Shown here in pieces: positions 1 to 8,857 of a stretch of DNA of 64,000 nt (positions are counted from its first letter, which is position 1; each line of letters opens with the position of its first letter). Source of the stretch: Steroidobacter gossypii (lineage in GTDB: Bacteria > Pseudomonadota > Gammaproteobacteria > Steroidobacterales > Steroidobacteraceae); contig NZ_JAEVLS010000001.1 in the NCBI RefSeq assembly GCF_016801985.1, positions 806,001-870,000 of the forward strand, written 5' to 3'. Under the pieces are notes generated by a model that was not told where the DNA came from, ran no database searches, and was given only the letters and a program-made list of their open reading frames with translations. A program made the position numbers and the translations under genes.

Positions 1-551
1 CTTCGTTCGCCCGCCAGCATCCGGACATTCACGTTCATCTCGAAGAGCACGTCAGCTCGGCGATCGCCACCGCGGTGGCCGACAATTCCGCCGACCTTGG
101 CATCGTCAGCGAGCTGCCGGTGATCGACGGGCTGAGCACGGTGCCATTTCGGAACGACGATCTGGTGGTGGTGTTGAAGCCGGATCACCCGCTGGCCGGG
201 CGCAGCTCACTGTCGTTCGCGGAATTGACCGACCAACCTTTCGTCGGTTTGCACGCGGGCAGCTCGCTGCATCGCCTGCTGACGCGCGCGGCCATGGAGT
301 CCGATCGTTCCATGAACTGGCGCGTACAGGTGACCAGCTTCGACGCCGCCTGCGCCATGGTCGCGGCCGGGCTGGGCGTGAGCATCGTGCCCCGCGCGGC
401 TGCCGCTGTTTACATCCGCTCCCTGTCACTGGCGTCGGTGCCGTTGACCGATGCCTGGGCGCAACGCCAATTGTTTCTTTGTGTTCGTACCGGGGCGCCG
501 CTGCACTCGGCTGCCAAATCGCTTTACGACCATCTGCAGTCTCAGAAATGA
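1..551 (+). CDS. LysR-family transcriptional regulator, C-terminal part
   Basis: The reading frame is open from the first bases of the window, so the gene starts upstream and the DNA-binding helix-turn-helix is outside the window. What is visible is the LysR substrate-binding domain. It begins in a stretch reading SFARQHPDIHVHLEEH, continues with the family-typical ADLGIV strand, and ends with a segment containing AAGLGVSIVPRAAA, which matches the GLGIA(L/V)LP motif of LysR effector domains. A GTG at 75 is an internal codon, not the start. The stop overlaps the ATG of trmB by 4 bases (ATGA), so the two genes are probably co-transcribed. The effector and targets cannot be told from this fragment. 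Confidence 0.85.
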   Translation, partial: SFARQHPDIHVHLEEHVSSAIATAVADNSADLGIVSELPVIDGLSTVPFRNDDLVVVLKPDHPLAGRSSLSFAELTDQPFVGLHAGSSLHRLLTRAAMESDRSMNWRVQVTSFDAACAMVAAGLGVSIVPRAAAAVYIRSLSLASVPLTDAWAQRQLFLCVRTGAPLHSAAKSLYDHLQSQK

Positions 552-1270
552 CCGAAGACGACGCCCGCTCCAGCGCTCCCTCTCGCCGCACGATTCGCAG
601 CTTCGTCATTCGAGGCGGCCGCGCGACCGCGGCTCAGCAGCGCGCACTGGACGATCTCTGGCCGCGCTATGGCGTGGAATTCAACGGGCAGCCGCTCGAC
701 CTCGATCAACTGTTCGGCCGTCGCGCGCCACGAATGCTCGAGATCGGCTTCGGCGCGGGCGAAGCGCTGCTGGCGTTCGCCGAGAAACATCCGGAGCTGG
801 ATTGCATCGGGGTGGAAGTCCACAAACCTGGCGTGGGTCATCTGTTGCTGGGTGCGTACACGGCCGGGCTGCAGAACTTACGCGTGATCTGCCATGACGC
901 TGTCGAGGTGCTGCAACAACAGCTGCCACCCGGGTCGCTGCAGCTGATCCATATCTTCTTTCCCGATCCGTGGCACAAGAAACGTCATCACAAGCGGCGC
1001 TTGATCCAACCGGAATTCGTCGAGCTGCTGGCGCAGTCGCTAGCCGTGGGCGGTACGCTACGGCTGGCGACCGATTGGGAGCATTACGCCATGCATATGC
1101 GCGAAGTCATCGATGCCTCGCCGTCGTTTGCCAACGAGGCGCCGGACACCGGCTTCGTCGCCCGCAACGAAGAGCGTCCCGTGACCCGTTTCGAACGACG
1201 CGGTCACCGGCTCGGTCATGGCGTTTGGGATTTGAGTTATCGGCGCATCGCGGCCACGCCATCGGCGTGA
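548..1270 (+). CDS. trmB: tRNA (guanine-N7-)-methyltransferase TrmB
   Basis: A SAM-dependent enzyme of 240 residues that methylates N7 of G46 in the variable loop of tRNAs. Motif I is seen as MLEIGFGAGEALL. The family hallmark HIFFPDPWHKKRHHKRR follows, then a QPEFVELLAQSL helix and the C-terminal TRFERRGHRLGHGVWDL signature. The ATG at 548 overlaps the stop of the LysR gene. Longer upstream starts would only add residues inside the LysR gene in another frame. Length and motif order are normal for proteobacterial TrmB. Confidence 0.96.
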   Translation: MTEDDARSSAPSRRTIRSFVIRGGRATAAQQRALDDLWPRYGVEFNGQPLDLDQLFGRRAPRMLEIGFGAGEALLAFAEKHPELDCIGVEVHKPGVGHLLLGAYTAGLQNLRVICHDAVEVLQQQLPPGSLQLIHIFFPDPWHKKRHHKRRLIQPEFVELLAQSLAVGGTLRLATDWEHYAMHMREVIDASPSFANEAPDTGFVARNEERPVTRFERRGHRLGHGVWDLSYRRIAATPSA

Positions 1271-1282
1271 CACAAAAGTCAC
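1267..1282. repeat. GTGAC-N6-GTCAC inverted repeat at the trmB 3' end
   Basis: A 5-bp perfect dyad, GTGAC-acaaaa-GTCAC, straddles the trmB stop codon. The 220 bases between trmB and the next gene also hold a second small dyad around 1414-1440 (CGATA/TATCG inside GCGTC/GACGC). Neither is followed by a clear T-run. They may be part of the promoter region of the gene at 1492, but no factor can be named. Confidence 0.3.
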
Positions 1283-1491
1283 ATTCGGCTCCAGCAAATA
1301 TGAAATCCGTGCGCGCTGTGAGGGTGACTCCACAGCAGCTCTGAGGCGCACTGCGTGGTGCCTTGCAGAAAAAATCCCACTTGAATCCCTCAGCACGCAG
1401 GACTAAAAGAAAAGCGTCGATAATTCGTATCGCACGACGCAAGGATGCCGCCCGCAAGGACTGCCCCCTCTTTCATGATGGAGGATGGTCA

Positions 1492-1824
1492 ATGACTTCA
1501 CCGAGCCCGGTCGTGGGTGATTGGTATCGCCGCTTCAACGGCGCGCTGTTCGAAGTAGTCGCGGTGGATCGTGACGATGACACCGTGGAAGTTCAGCACT
1601 TCGACGGCACTCTGGAAGAGTTCGATCTCGAATCTTGGGAAGAACAGGATTTCGAAGAAGCCCAGGCGCCGGAGGACTGGACCGGCTCGGTCGACGTCGA
1701 GCCCGAGGACTACGAATCGGAGCGGGACATCGCCGCGACCGGCGGCTGGATCGATCCGCTGATGAGCCTGGATCGTTCCGAGGCTTCCGGTTATTCCGAG
1801 TGGCCTTCGCCGCGCGATTTATAA
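1492..1824 (+). CDS. Small acidic protein, DUF6763-like
   Basis: A 110-residue protein rich in Asp and Glu. The ATG at 1492 was chosen because a GGAGGA-type ribosome site sits just upstream (bases 1480-1485) and the sequence before it is basic and uninformative. The N-terminal half, with VVGDWYRRFNGALFEVVAVD followed by DTVEVQHFDGTLEEFDLESW, looks like a small beta-barrel fold. The C-terminal half is acidic and ends in a Trp/Pro-containing tail. It resembles the short gammaproteobacterial family DUF6763 from memory. No function is known. A hairpin terminator follows at 1860. Confidence 0.75.
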   Translation: MTSPSPVVGDWYRRFNGALFEVVAVDRDDDTVEVQHFDGTLEEFDLESWEEQDFEEAQAPEDWTGSVDVEPEDYESERDIAATGGWIDPLMSLDRSEASGYSEWPSPRDL

Positions 1825-1859
1825 CGTCGTCAACGAATAGCCGTTGCGCAGCTGTCGGC

Positions 1860-1890
1860 GCCGGGCCATCGCCCGGCTGCTATCGTTTGT
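1860..1890 (+). terminator. Hairpin with T-rich tail between convergent genes
   Basis: GCCGGGC-cat c-GCCCGGC (1860-1877) is a perfect 7-bp stem followed by a T-rich stretch. It lies between the acidic-protein gene (+) and the AmpG-like gene (-) and probably ends the former. Confidence 0.5.
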
Positions 1891-1893
1891 TTC

Positions 1894-3177
1894 TTATCCG
1901 GGGCGTGGCGCATCCAGCTGCCGGATCTTGTCACGCATGAACCACACCAGCAGCAGGCCCGGCATGGCCAGCAGCACGCTGACCACGTAGTACATATCCC
2001 AGCCCGCCCTGTCGGCGATCCACCCCGCCGGACCACCCAACAGATATCGGGGCGTCAACGCGATCGAGGACAGCAGCGCATACTGAAACGCGCTGTAACG
2101 CATGTCGCACAGGGCCATGATCATAGCCACCGAGGCAATGTTGCCCATCGCGCCGGCGATGTTGTCGATGCTCACCGCGACGATCATCAACGGGTAGCTT
2201 TTGCCCGTCAGCGCCAGCGCGTAGTACAGCAAGTTGGACGCGGTCTGCATCACTCCGAAAATCAACATCGACTTCAGCAGCCCCAGGCGCACCATCAACA
2301 CGCCGCCGAGAATCGCGCCGATGATGGCGCTCGCGGTGAACAGTGCTTTCAACACCACCGCGATCTCGGTCTTGCTGAACCCCACATCCATCATGAATGG
2401 CGTGAACAAGCGCAGCGCGAACGCGTCGCCCACCTTGAACAAGATCACCAGCGCGATGAACGCGATGGCGCTCGGACTGCCCAGCAGCTCACGCAGCGGC
2501 ACCACCAGCGACTCTTTCAAAGAGCGCGGCGGCGCATGCTCATAGTGCGGCTCGGGTGCAAACAGCGTGGCGAAACAGAACGCCGCCATCACCGCGGCAA
2601 GAATCAGAAACGCCGGCTTCCAGCCGAGAAAGTCCGCGACTACCAATGCGAATGCCGAGGCCAGCCAGGCCGACGTTCTATATCCCAGGTTATTCGCGGC
2701 CGCCGCCAGACCGCGCTCGTGAGGTTTGGCCACGTCGGTGCGATAGGCGTCGAACGCGATGTCCTGGGTTGCCGAGAAAAACACGATCGCCACTGCGCAG
2801 ATCGCGATGGGCGTCAACGAGACCGCAGGGTTCTGCAACGCGAATACGCCGATGGCCACGGCGAGCGCCAGTTGCGTCAGAGCGATCCAGCCACGGCGCC
2901 GGCCCAGCAGCGGCAGCGGATATCGATCGATGGCGGGCGCCCACAGGAACTTGAACAGATAAGGCAACGCCACGTAGGAAAGAATGCCGATGGTGGTGTT
3001 GGTCGCACCGCTGTCCTTCAGCCAGGCCTGCAGCGCGCTTTCGGTAATCTGGTTGGGAAAGCCGGAGGCCGCGCCCAACACCATGATGGCGACCATCTTG
3101 GGACTGGCCAGAATGTCGCGCCACCGCGGCTTGTCCGCCGGTGTCGCCTGTGTCGTGCCTGCTGCCACTGTGCTCAT
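1894..3177 (-). CDS. ampG: AmpG-like muropeptide permease (MFS transporter)
   Basis: A 427-residue major facilitator protein with about 12 hydrophobic segments and a short cytoplasmic N-terminus. Features of the AmpG branch are the [20 protein letters not shown] opening, the [14 protein letters not shown] loop after helix 2, and [14 protein letters not shown] in helix 5. AmpG imports anhydromuropeptides released during peptidoglycan turnover so the cell wall can be recycled. The protein lacks the extra C-terminal helices of the enteric homologue. It is divergent from pyrE with a 136-bp gap. No beta-lactamase or other recycling gene adjoins it, so the substrate is assigned by family only. Confidence 0.85.
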   Translation of the reverse strand: MSTVAAGTTQATPADKPRWRDILASPKMVAIMVLGAASGFPNQITESALQAWLKDSGATNTTIGILSYVALPYLFKFLWAPAIDRYPLPLLGRRRGWIALTQLALAVAIGVFALQNPAVSLTPIAICAVAIVFFSATQDIAFDAYRTDVAKPHERGLAAAANNLGYRTSAWLASAFALVVADFLGWKPAFLILAAVMAAFCFATLFAPEPHYEHAPPRSLKESLVVPLRELLGSPSAIAFIALVILFKVGDAFALRLFTPFMMDVGFSKTEIAVVLKALFTASAIIGAILGGVLMVRLGLLKSMLIFGVMQTASNLLYYALALTGKSYPLMIVAVSIDNIAGAMGNIASVAMIMALCDMRYSAFQYALLSSIALTPRYLLGGPAGWIADRAGWDMYYVVSVLLAMPGLLLVWFMRDKIRQLDAPRPG

Positions 3178-3259
3178 GGCGGGTCATTATAGGGAAGCGA
3201 TGGCCCGTCACCGCGCCTGCGAGCGTAAGCCGCGCGAAATCAGGCCGAATCGGATCCGA

Positions 3260-3278
3260 AGTCGAGTGGAAATCGACT
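3260..3278. repeat. AGTCGA/TCGACT dyad in the ampG-pyrE divergent region
   Basis: A perfect 6-bp inverted repeat with a 7-base spacer lies 36 bases before the pyrE start, between two divergent genes. It could be an operator for either gene. No regulator is identifiable. Confidence 0.25.
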
Positions 3279-3313
3279 ACCATCGCCGCCGTCCATCCCA
3301 CAGTGTTTGTTAC

Positions 3314-3946
3314 ATGCGCTCCTTCATCGACCTGTGCCTGCAGCTGGGCGTGTTGCGCTTCGGCGAGTTCAAGCTCAAATCGGGCCGCGTCAGCCCGTAC
3401 TTTTTCAACGCTGGGCTGTTCAACTCGGGGCGGGCGCTGGCTGAACTGGGTCGCGCCTATGCGCAGGCGGTGACGGCCGCGGGCATTCAGTTTGATGTGT
3501 TGTTTGGCCCGGCTTACAAAGGCATCCCGCTGGTGGCGACCACTTCGGTGGCGCTCGCCGATCAGTACAGCCGGGATGTTCCCTGGGCGTTCAATCGCAA
3601 GGAGGCCAAGGATCACGGCGAAGGCGGCAACATCGTCGGCGCGCCGCTGCGCGGCCGCGTGTTGATCGTCGACGACGTGATCACCGCCGGCACGGCGATT
3701 CGTGAAGCCACCGACATCATCCGCGGAGCGGGCGCCACGCCGGTGGGCGTCATTCTGGCTTTGGACCGGCAGGAGCGCGGCCAGGGTCAGCTGTCGGCGG
3801 TGCAGGAAGTGGAACAAACATTGCAACTGCCGGTGAGCAGTATTCTGCGGCTGACGGATCTGATCGATTACCTGCGGCAGTCCGGGGACGCGCAGCAACT
3901 TGCGGCAATCGAGCAGTATCGCAAGGAATATGGGGTCGACAACTGA
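3314..3946 (+). CDS. pyrE: Orotate phosphoribosyltransferase
   Basis: Joins orotate and PRPP to make orotidine 5'-monophosphate in pyrimidine synthesis; cytoplasmic. The 210-residue protein has the [13 protein letters not shown] opening, the orotate-loop region [10 protein letters not shown], the flexible-loop residues [12 protein letters not shown], and the PRPP-binding signature [14 protein letters not shown]. The ATG at 3314 gives the family-normal N-terminus ([19 protein letters not shown]). In enteric bacteria pyrE is followed by slmA and dut-coaBC. Here slmA is missing and a DUF4124 protein precedes dut. Confidence 0.97.
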   Translation: MRSFIDLCLQLGVLRFGEFKLKSGRVSPYFFNAGLFNSGRALAELGRAYAQAVTAAGIQFDVLFGPAYKGIPLVATTSVALADQYSRDVPWAFNRKEAKDHGEGGNIVGAPLRGRVLIVDDVITAGTAIREATDIIRGAGATPVGVILALDRQERGQGQLSAVQEVEQTLQLPVSSILRLTDLIDYLRQSGDAQQLAAIEQYRKEYGVDN

Positions 3947-4073
3947 TTCAATGCGCGCCGCGCGGCCCACCGCCGCTCGGAACGCACACTGACCAAAAGT
4001 GTCCAAAGTTGACGTCACGCGCGCGCCTTACGGCAGAATACGACCACTCGGCTCCGGGGAAAATTGCACACCG

Positions 4074-4727
4074 ATGCGCATGATTCGCATACTGACGATC
4101 ATCGCTGCGACATTCGCGTCCGGTGCCGTTCTTGCCGCGCAGAGCAAGAACAGGAGCGGCACTTCCGAAGAGGCTTACTTCCGCTGCAGAGACGCCAAGG
4201 GACAATCCCTGTACGGCGACAGCATGCCGCCCGGCTGCCAGGGCCAGGACGTGGAAGTCCTCAATGCTCGCGGCATGGTGCTGCGGGTCATCGAGGGCGA
4301 CCAGTCGCGCGCCGCCCGGATCGCTCGGGAGGTTCTCGAAGCGAAGGAGCGAAGGCTGCGCCAGGAGCGCGAACAGCGCGATCGCATGCTGCTGGAGACT
4401 TACGAGACCGTGGCCGATATCGAGCGGCTGCGCGATCAACGCCTCGAGATGCTGGTGGCGCAGCGGCGCGTCACCGAGCAAACCATCTCCAACATGCGCG
4501 AGCGTCAGAGCCGCCTCGAATCGCAAGTGGCGCGCTTCAAACCTTACAGCAACAAGCCCAACGCGCCGGCGCTGCCCGACCATCTCGCCGAAGACATGGT
4601 CAACACGGTGAACAGCCTGCGTGTGTATGAGTCGTCGCTGGAGAAGAACCTGGCCGAGCAGGCCGAGGTGAAATCGACCTTCACCGCCGACATCAACCGT
4701 TTCAAGGAACTGAAGGGAATTCAGTAG
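4074..4727 (+). CDS. Secreted DUF4124-type protein with long coiled coil
   Basis: A 217-residue protein with a Sec signal peptide (MRMIRILTIIAATFASGAVLAAQ) and then a short DUF4124-like segment, EEAYFRCRDAKGQSLYGDSMPPGC. Two cysteines there may pair in the periplasm. From about residue 80 on it is highly charged and helical, with heptad-like runs of Arg/Glu/Gln (EAKERRLRQEREQRDRM) typical of a coiled coil. The ATG at 4074 gives the cleanest signal peptide. It lies between pyrE and the convergent dut gene. Its role is unknown; DUF4124 proteins are usually small envelope proteins of undefined function. Confidence 0.85.
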   Translation: MRMIRILTIIAATFASGAVLAAQSKNRSGTSEEAYFRCRDAKGQSLYGDSMPPGCQGQDVEVLNARGMVLRVIEGDQSRAARIAREVLEAKERRLRQEREQRDRMLLETYETVADIERLRDQRLEMLVAQRRVTEQTISNMRERQSRLESQVARFKPYSNKPNAPALPDHLAEDMVNTVNSLRVYESSLEKNLAEQAEVKSTFTADINRFKELKGIQ

Positions 4728-4733
4728 CCGCCG

Positions 4734-5225
4734 CTAGCCCCGGCCGGAGCTGCCGAAGCCGCCGGCGCCGCGCTCGGTCACGGCGAACTCGTTCACTACG
4801 TCGAACTCGACCTGCACCACTGGCACCACCACCAGCTGCGCAATACGCTCGCCCGGTTGGATCGTGAACGTGCTCTGACCGCGATTCCAGCACGAAACGA
4901 ACACCTGTCCCTGGTAGTCCGAGTCGATCAGCCCGACCAGATTGCCGAGCACGATGCCGTGCTTGTGGCCGAGGCCCGAGCGCGGCAAGACGATGGCCGC
5001 GTAACCCGGATCCTCCAGATATATCGCGATGCCCGAAGGAATGAGCTGCGTGTCGCCGGGCTTCAACTCCAGCGGCGCATCGATGCAGGCGCGCAGGTCG
5101 ACACCCGCGGATCCTGACGTCGCATATTGCGGCAAGGGATAGTCGCGGCCGATGCGAGCATCGAGCACACGAATCTGCAAGCGACGGCGCGAAGCGGCGC
5201 CGGACGACGTTCCATCAGCGGGCAT
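4734..5225 (-). CDS. dut: Deoxyuridine 5'-triphosphate nucleotidohydrolase
   Basis: Hydrolyses dUTP to dUMP and pyrophosphate, which keeps uracil out of DNA and feeds dTMP synthesis. All five trimeric dUTPase motifs are visible in 163 residues: SAGVDLRA (1), [11 protein letters not shown] (2), [10 protein letters not shown] (3), GERIAQLVV (4) and the C-terminal flexible [12 protein letters not shown] (5). An N-terminal extension of about 15 residues (ASRRR) precedes the conserved RVLDARIG. Its start overlaps the end of coaBC by 11 bases on the same strand, so it is co-transcribed and probably translationally coupled with it, as in many gammaproteobacteria. Confidence 0.97.
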   Translation of the reverse strand: MPADGTSSGAASRRRLQIRVLDARIGRDYPLPQYATSGSAGVDLRACIDAPLELKPGDTQLIPSGIAIYLEDPGYAAIVLPRSGLGHKHGIVLGNLVGLIDSDYQGQVFVSCWNRGQSTFTIQPGERIAQLVVVPVVQVEFDVVNEFAVTERGAGGFGSSGRG

Positions 5226-6477
5226 GAGCAGCGGACAAGGGTGTAGTTGAAACAGAAGTCTGCGTGGGTGTCGGGTGGGCGCCGCGCGCGTGATAACGCT
5301 GCGCGATCAGCTCGACCAGTTGGCGCGCCAGCGCCGTTTTACTGGTCATCGACAGCTCTTGCTTACCGCCCTGCCAGTAAACGGTGAGCGCGTTCTCGTC
5401 TTTATCGAACGCCAGGCCGTCGCCGACTTTGTTGGCGGCGATCATATCGAGATTCTTGTTGTTGAGTTTGATGAGCGCGTTGCGCTCTACGTGCTCGGTT
5501 TCGGCGGCGAAGCCGACCAGGAACGGATGTGCCTCGCTGCGAGAAACGGTTGCGAGCACATCGGGCGCACGCGCCAGCGCTAGATTCAATGTGTCGCTGG
5601 TTTTCTTGATCTTCTCGCCCGCGATCTCGCGACAACGATAATCGGAGACCGCCGCGGCCGCGATGAAAATATCCGCGCCCACGAGATTGCTTTGAACGGC
5701 GCTCAGCATTTGTTCGGCGCTTTCCACGTCGACGCGATCGACCCCGCGCGGCGTTGGGATCTGCACCGGACCGCTCACCAGCACGACAGCAGCACCCGCT
5801 TCACGAGCAGCTTCCGCAACGGCGTAGCCCATCTTGCCCGAGCTGCGATTGCTGATGAAGCGCACGGGATCGATCTTCTCTCGCGTTGGGCCGGCGGTGA
5901 CCACGACCTTCAGCCCTTGCAGCGGACCGGCGCCGCCGCGCGTGGTGAAAATCTCAGCAGCAATTTGCGTTGGTTCGAGCATGCGACCGACACCCACTTC
6001 ACCGCATGCCTGTTCGCCGCTCGCCGGACCGAGCACGCGCACGCCACGCTCTTTGAGAGTGCGTACGTTCGCTTGGGTCGCCGCGTTCGCCCACATCTGA
6101 CGATTCATTGCCGGCGCGACTGTGATCGGCGCAGTGGTGGCAAGACACAGCGTCGTGAGCAGGTCATCCGCAAAGCCGTGAGTGAGCTTCGCCAGAAAAT
6201 CGGCGGTGGCCGGAGCAATCACAATCTCGTCGGCCCAACGCGCCAGCTCGATGTGTCCCATCGCCGCTTCGCCACTCTCGTCCCACAAGTCGTCGCGGAC
6301 CGGCTTGCCCGACACCGCCTGGAAGGTCAGCGCCGTGACGAATTGCTGGGCGCCGCGCGACATGACCACCTGGACTTCGGCGCCCTGGTCGATCAAACGG
6401 CGCACCAGATCCGGGCTCTTGTAGGCCGCGATTCCGCCCGTGACACCCAAAACAATCTTGCGAGGCTGCGAGCTCAT
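5215..6477 (-). CDS. coaBC: Bifunctional phosphopantothenoylcysteine decarboxylase/phosphopantothenate-cysteine ligase
   Basis: Carries out two consecutive steps of coenzyme A synthesis: CTP-dependent joining of cysteine to 4'-phosphopantothenate (CoaB), then FMN-dependent decarboxylation (CoaC). The ATG at 6477 starts [21 protein letters not shown], the standard CoaC N-terminus; a start 36 bases upstream adds only a proline-rich leader. The CoaC half shows the PAMNRQMW motif and the [15 protein letters not shown] loop with its catalytic Cys. The CoaB half begins near [27 protein letters not shown] and contains a Lys-rich KIKK segment. Length (420) is normal. Confidence 0.97.
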   Translation of the reverse strand: MSSQPRKIVLGVTGGIAAYKSPDLVRRLIDQGAEVQVVMSRGAQQFVTALTFQAVSGKPVRDDLWDESGEAAMGHIELARWADEIVIAPATADFLAKLTHGFADDLLTTLCLATTAPITVAPAMNRQMWANAATQANVRTLKERGVRVLGPASGEQACGEVGVGRMLEPTQIAAEIFTTRGGAGPLQGLKVVVTAGPTREKIDPVRFISNRSSGKMGYAVAEAAREAGAAVVLVSGPVQIPTPRGVDRVDVESAEQMLSAVQSNLVGADIFIAAAAVSDYRCREIAGEKIKKTSDTLNLALARAPDVLATVSRSEAHPFLVGFAAETEHVERNALIKLNNKNLDMIAANKVGDGLAFDKDENALTVYWQGGKQELSMTSKTALARQLVELIAQRYHARGAHPTPTQTSVSTTPLSAAHAR

Positions 6478-6617
6478 GGATTGGATTATGGGGGCGGCCC
6501 GAGGGCCGGGCAAACCTCGCCGCGCATACAGGCATTCCGCGCCGGAATGGCGAACCGCAGGCCTGCACCGCGCAACCCGGCCCCTAAAGGTCGAGTTGGC
6601 GGCGATCTTGGGCTACT

Positions 6618-7244
6618 TCACGCCATCCCGACGCTCGCCAGCGCAGCGGCGATGCGCATCGGCGCCCTGGGTCGCTCGTACATGCTTTTCATATATGAAA
6701 GCAGCGTCGGACATTCATCGAGCAGCTGCGCTTCGTTGCCCCAATCGAGCGTATAGGCCAGAACGAAATCGGCCACTGTCACATGATCGCCGACGACGAA
6801 CTCGCGGCCGCGCATGTGCTGTTCCAGGACCGCAGCCATCTGCCTGAACTCACGGCTGGCGATCTCGACATCCCCAGCCAGCCGTTGCTCCTCGGGATAG
6901 ATAAATGAATGCCGCGCGATGCGCCACAGCGGCTGCTCCAGCTCGGTGACTGTAAACAGCATCCATCGGTTGAGCTCCGCACGCTGTTTCAGGTCGGTCG
7001 GCAGCAAGCGGTGCTGCGGGTATTTCTCGGCCAGGTACATGACGATGGCCGCGGATTCCGTGAGCACGAAATCACCGTCGACCAGCGTCGGGATTTTGCC
7101 GGCCGGGTTGATGGCGAGGTACTCGGGCCGGTGCGTCTCGCCCGCCGCCACATTGACCGAAATGGACTCGAACTCCACGCCCAACTCCTGCAGTGCCCAA
7201 CGAACTCGAATCGAGCGGGTGGGGGCGAACTCGTACAGCTTCAT
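6618..7244 (-). CDS. Glutathione S-transferase family protein
   Basis: A 208-residue two-domain GST. The thioredoxin-like N-terminal domain has MKLYEFAPTRSIRVRWALQE, with Ser/Thr near residue 8-10 as the likely thiol-activating residue. It also has the GSH-binding PAGKIPTLVDGD and TESAAIVMYLAEKY motifs. The all-helical C-terminal domain has the N-capping box region VTVADFVLAYTLDW. The start at 7244 was chosen over ATGs at 7250 and 7271 because AGGAG lies at ideal spacing before it. The substrate cannot be inferred. It sits between coaBC and radC, where enteric genomes have nothing, so it is an insertion into the conserved block. Confidence 0.9.
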   Translation of the reverse strand: MKLYEFAPTRSIRVRWALQELGVEFESISVNVAAGETHRPEYLAINPAGKIPTLVDGDFVLTESAAIVMYLAEKYPQHRLLPTDLKQRAELNRWMLFTVTELEQPLWRIARHSFIYPEEQRLAGDVEIASREFRQMAAVLEQHMRGREFVVGDHVTVADFVLAYTLDWGNEAQLLDECPTLLSYMKSMYERPRAPMRIAAALASVGMA

Positions 7245-7441
7245 GAGCATCTCCTGCCGCGGTTTCACCAAGGACGCCCCCGCCGGTGCAAGTCCGACAG
7301 GGTTCCGCCTGCCACGGCGCTATCACGCAAGCCTTGCGACGCGAGGCCCGTTATTTGCCGCTCAACCGGGCAGCAACTCCACATCACCCGCCTTGCCTGC
7401 GGGGCAGACTACGGCCCTGAACGGATTCAGAGGGACCAGGA

Positions 7442-8116
7442 ATGTCCATTCGCAACTGGCCGGAAAGCGATCGACCTCGGGAAAAGCTGCTGAAGGTGGG
7501 CGCGTCTGCGCTGAGCGAGGCGGAGTTGCTCGCCATTCTGCTGGGGACGGGAGTGCGCGGGCGGAATGCGGTGGATCTGGCGCGAGACCTGCTCGCGGAC
7601 TTTGGGTCCTTGCGCACATTTCTGACTGCCGATCGGGCGCAGGTGTGTAAGACGCGTGGCTTCGGACCGGCGAGATATGTAGTGCTGCAGGCGGCGCTGG
7701 AGCTGACTCGCCGGCACTACCAGGAATTGATGAAGGTCGGCTCGGCCTTGCTGAACCCGGCAGCGACCCGGGACTTCGTGTTATTTCGGCTGCGAGACCT
7801 GCCTTATGAAGTGTTCTGCTGCCTGCTGCTCGACAGTCGTTACCGGGTCATCGGCTTCGAGGAACTGTTCCGAGGCACCATCGACGGCGCCATCGTGCAT
7901 CCCCGGGAGGTGCTTCGGCTGGCCCTGTCCCGGAATGCCGCCGCGCTGATCCTGGTGCACAACCACCCCTCTGGTATCGCCGAACCCAGCGCCGAGGACC
8001 GGAAAATCACGGTGCGGCTCAAGGAGGCGCTGGCGCTGGTGGACATCCGTGTGCTGGACCATCTGGTGGTCGGCGACGGGGTGTGCGCGTCCTTCGCCGA
8101 GCGCGGCTGGCTGTGA
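7442..8116 (+). CDS. radC: RadC family JAB/MPN metalloprotein
   Basis: A 224-residue RadC protein. It has an N-terminal UPF0758 region (WPESDRPREKLLKVG, then LSEAELLAILLGTG) with a helix-hairpin-helix-like segment, and a C-terminal JAB domain. The metal-binding motif is seen as VHNHPSGIAEPSAED (H-x-H-P...S-x2-D). The older DNA-repair role is disputed; the family's biochemical activity is not settled. It is followed by rpmB and rpmG, as in E. coli, which supports the gene identity. Confidence 0.95.
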   Translation: MSIRNWPESDRPREKLLKVGASALSEAELLAILLGTGVRGRNAVDLARDLLADFGSLRTFLTADRAQVCKTRGFGPARYVVLQAALELTRRHYQELMKVGSALLNPAATRDFVLFRLRDLPYEVFCCLLLDSRYRVIGFEELFRGTIDGAIVHPREVLRLALSRNAAALILVHNHPSGIAEPSAEDRKITVRLKEALALVDIRVLDHLVVGDGVCASFAERGWL

Positions 8117-8280
8117 ACCCGACCCGAAAACACGGCATTCGGGTATTTTCGGGGCTCGGACCGCTTCCCTAAGCCGCCGCCGGCTGGTATAAAGCGCGAC
8201 TCGTTTTCGGGCCCCCGGCCCGCGTGCCCAATGCGTTACCGAACCATTGCGCCCGCGCCGCCCCAACCAGGAAATCCGCC

Positions 8281-8517
8281 ATGTCCAGAGTCTGTCAGAT
8301 CACCGGCAAAGGGCCGATGACCGGCAACACCGTGTCACACGCCAACAACAAGCGCCGCCGTCGCTTCCTCCCCAACCTGCACGTGCAGCGTTTCTGGGTC
8401 GAGAGCGAGCGCCGCTTCGTCAGCCTGCGCGTGTCCACCCACGGGCTGCGCACCATTGAAAAGAAGGGCATCGAGACCGTCGTTGCCGAACTGCGCGCCA
8501 AAGGCGTCGCAGTTTAA
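8281..8517 (+). CDS. rpmB: 50S ribosomal protein L28
   Basis: A 78-residue basic protein beginning [20 protein letters not shown], the standard L28 N-terminus, followed by [12 protein letters not shown] and the C-terminal [17 protein letters not shown] helix. It is a component of the large ribosomal subunit. The ATG at 8281 follows an AGGAAA ribosome site. It forms an operon with rpmG 19 bases downstream. Confidence 0.98.
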   Translation: MSRVCQITGKGPMTGNTVSHANNKRRRRFLPNLHVQRFWVESERRFVSLRVSTHGLRTIEKKGIETVVAELRAKGVAV

Positions 8518-8536
8518 CGAGTAGGAGCCTCAAGCC

Positions 8537-8692
8537 ATGCGCGAAAAGATCAAGCTCGTGTCCACGGCCGGCACTGGCCATTTCTACACCACCACCAAGA
8601 ACAAGCGCCTGCATCCGGACAAGATGGAAGTGCGCAAGTTCGACCCCAAGGCACGCAAGCACGTGGCCTACAAGGAAGCCAAGATCAAGTAA
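8537..8692 (+). CDS. rpmG: 50S ribosomal protein L33
   Basis: A 51-residue protein: [20 protein letters not shown], then [22 protein letters not shown]. This is the Cys-free form of L33, lacking the zinc ribbon (the C- form used when zinc is scarce and normal in many gammaproteobacteria). A GTAGGAG ribosome site sits upstream of the ATG. It is the second gene of the rpmB-rpmG operon and is followed by a strong terminator. Confidence 0.98.
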   Translation: MREKIKLVSTAGTGHFYTTTKNKRLHPDKMEVRKFDPKARKHVAYKEAKIK

Positions 8693-8737
8693 GTCGACCG
8701 GCCCGCTGGCGGCGGGCGGATTCGTCCGAGACTTACG

Positions 8738-8767
8738 CAAAGGCCCACCTCAGGTGGGCCTTTTGCT
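8738..8767 (+). terminator. Rho-independent terminator of rpmB-rpmG
   Basis: A GCAAAGGCCCACC/GGTGGGCCTTTTGC hairpin followed by further T residues, 46 bases after the rpmG stop. Confidence 0.85.
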
Positions 8768-8788
8768 TTGGGCAAGATATCGGGCGCG

Positions 8789-8816
8789 AAATAAAAAGCC
8801 CGCCTTTCGGCGGGCT
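8789..8816 (-). terminator. Rho-independent terminator of the desaturase gene
   Basis: AGCCCGCC-tttc-GGCGGGCT (8797-8816). Read on the minus strand the hairpin is followed by a TTTTTATTT run, so it ends the desaturase transcript. It stands back to back with the rpmG terminator. Confidence 0.8.
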
Positions 8817-8857
8817 CTTCCGTCGGCCGTGAAGCCGACGCCTGGAGATCAGTGACT

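Noticed and set aside
1267-1282. GTGAC-N6-GTCAC at the trmB stop as a CRP site
   Set aside because: The half-sites TGTGA/TCACA would be 8 bases apart, not 6, so it does not fit CRP.
5692-6756. 354-codon plus-strand frame opposite coaBC
   Set aside because: Same GC-driven shadow effect; coaBC motifs are unambiguous on the minus strand.
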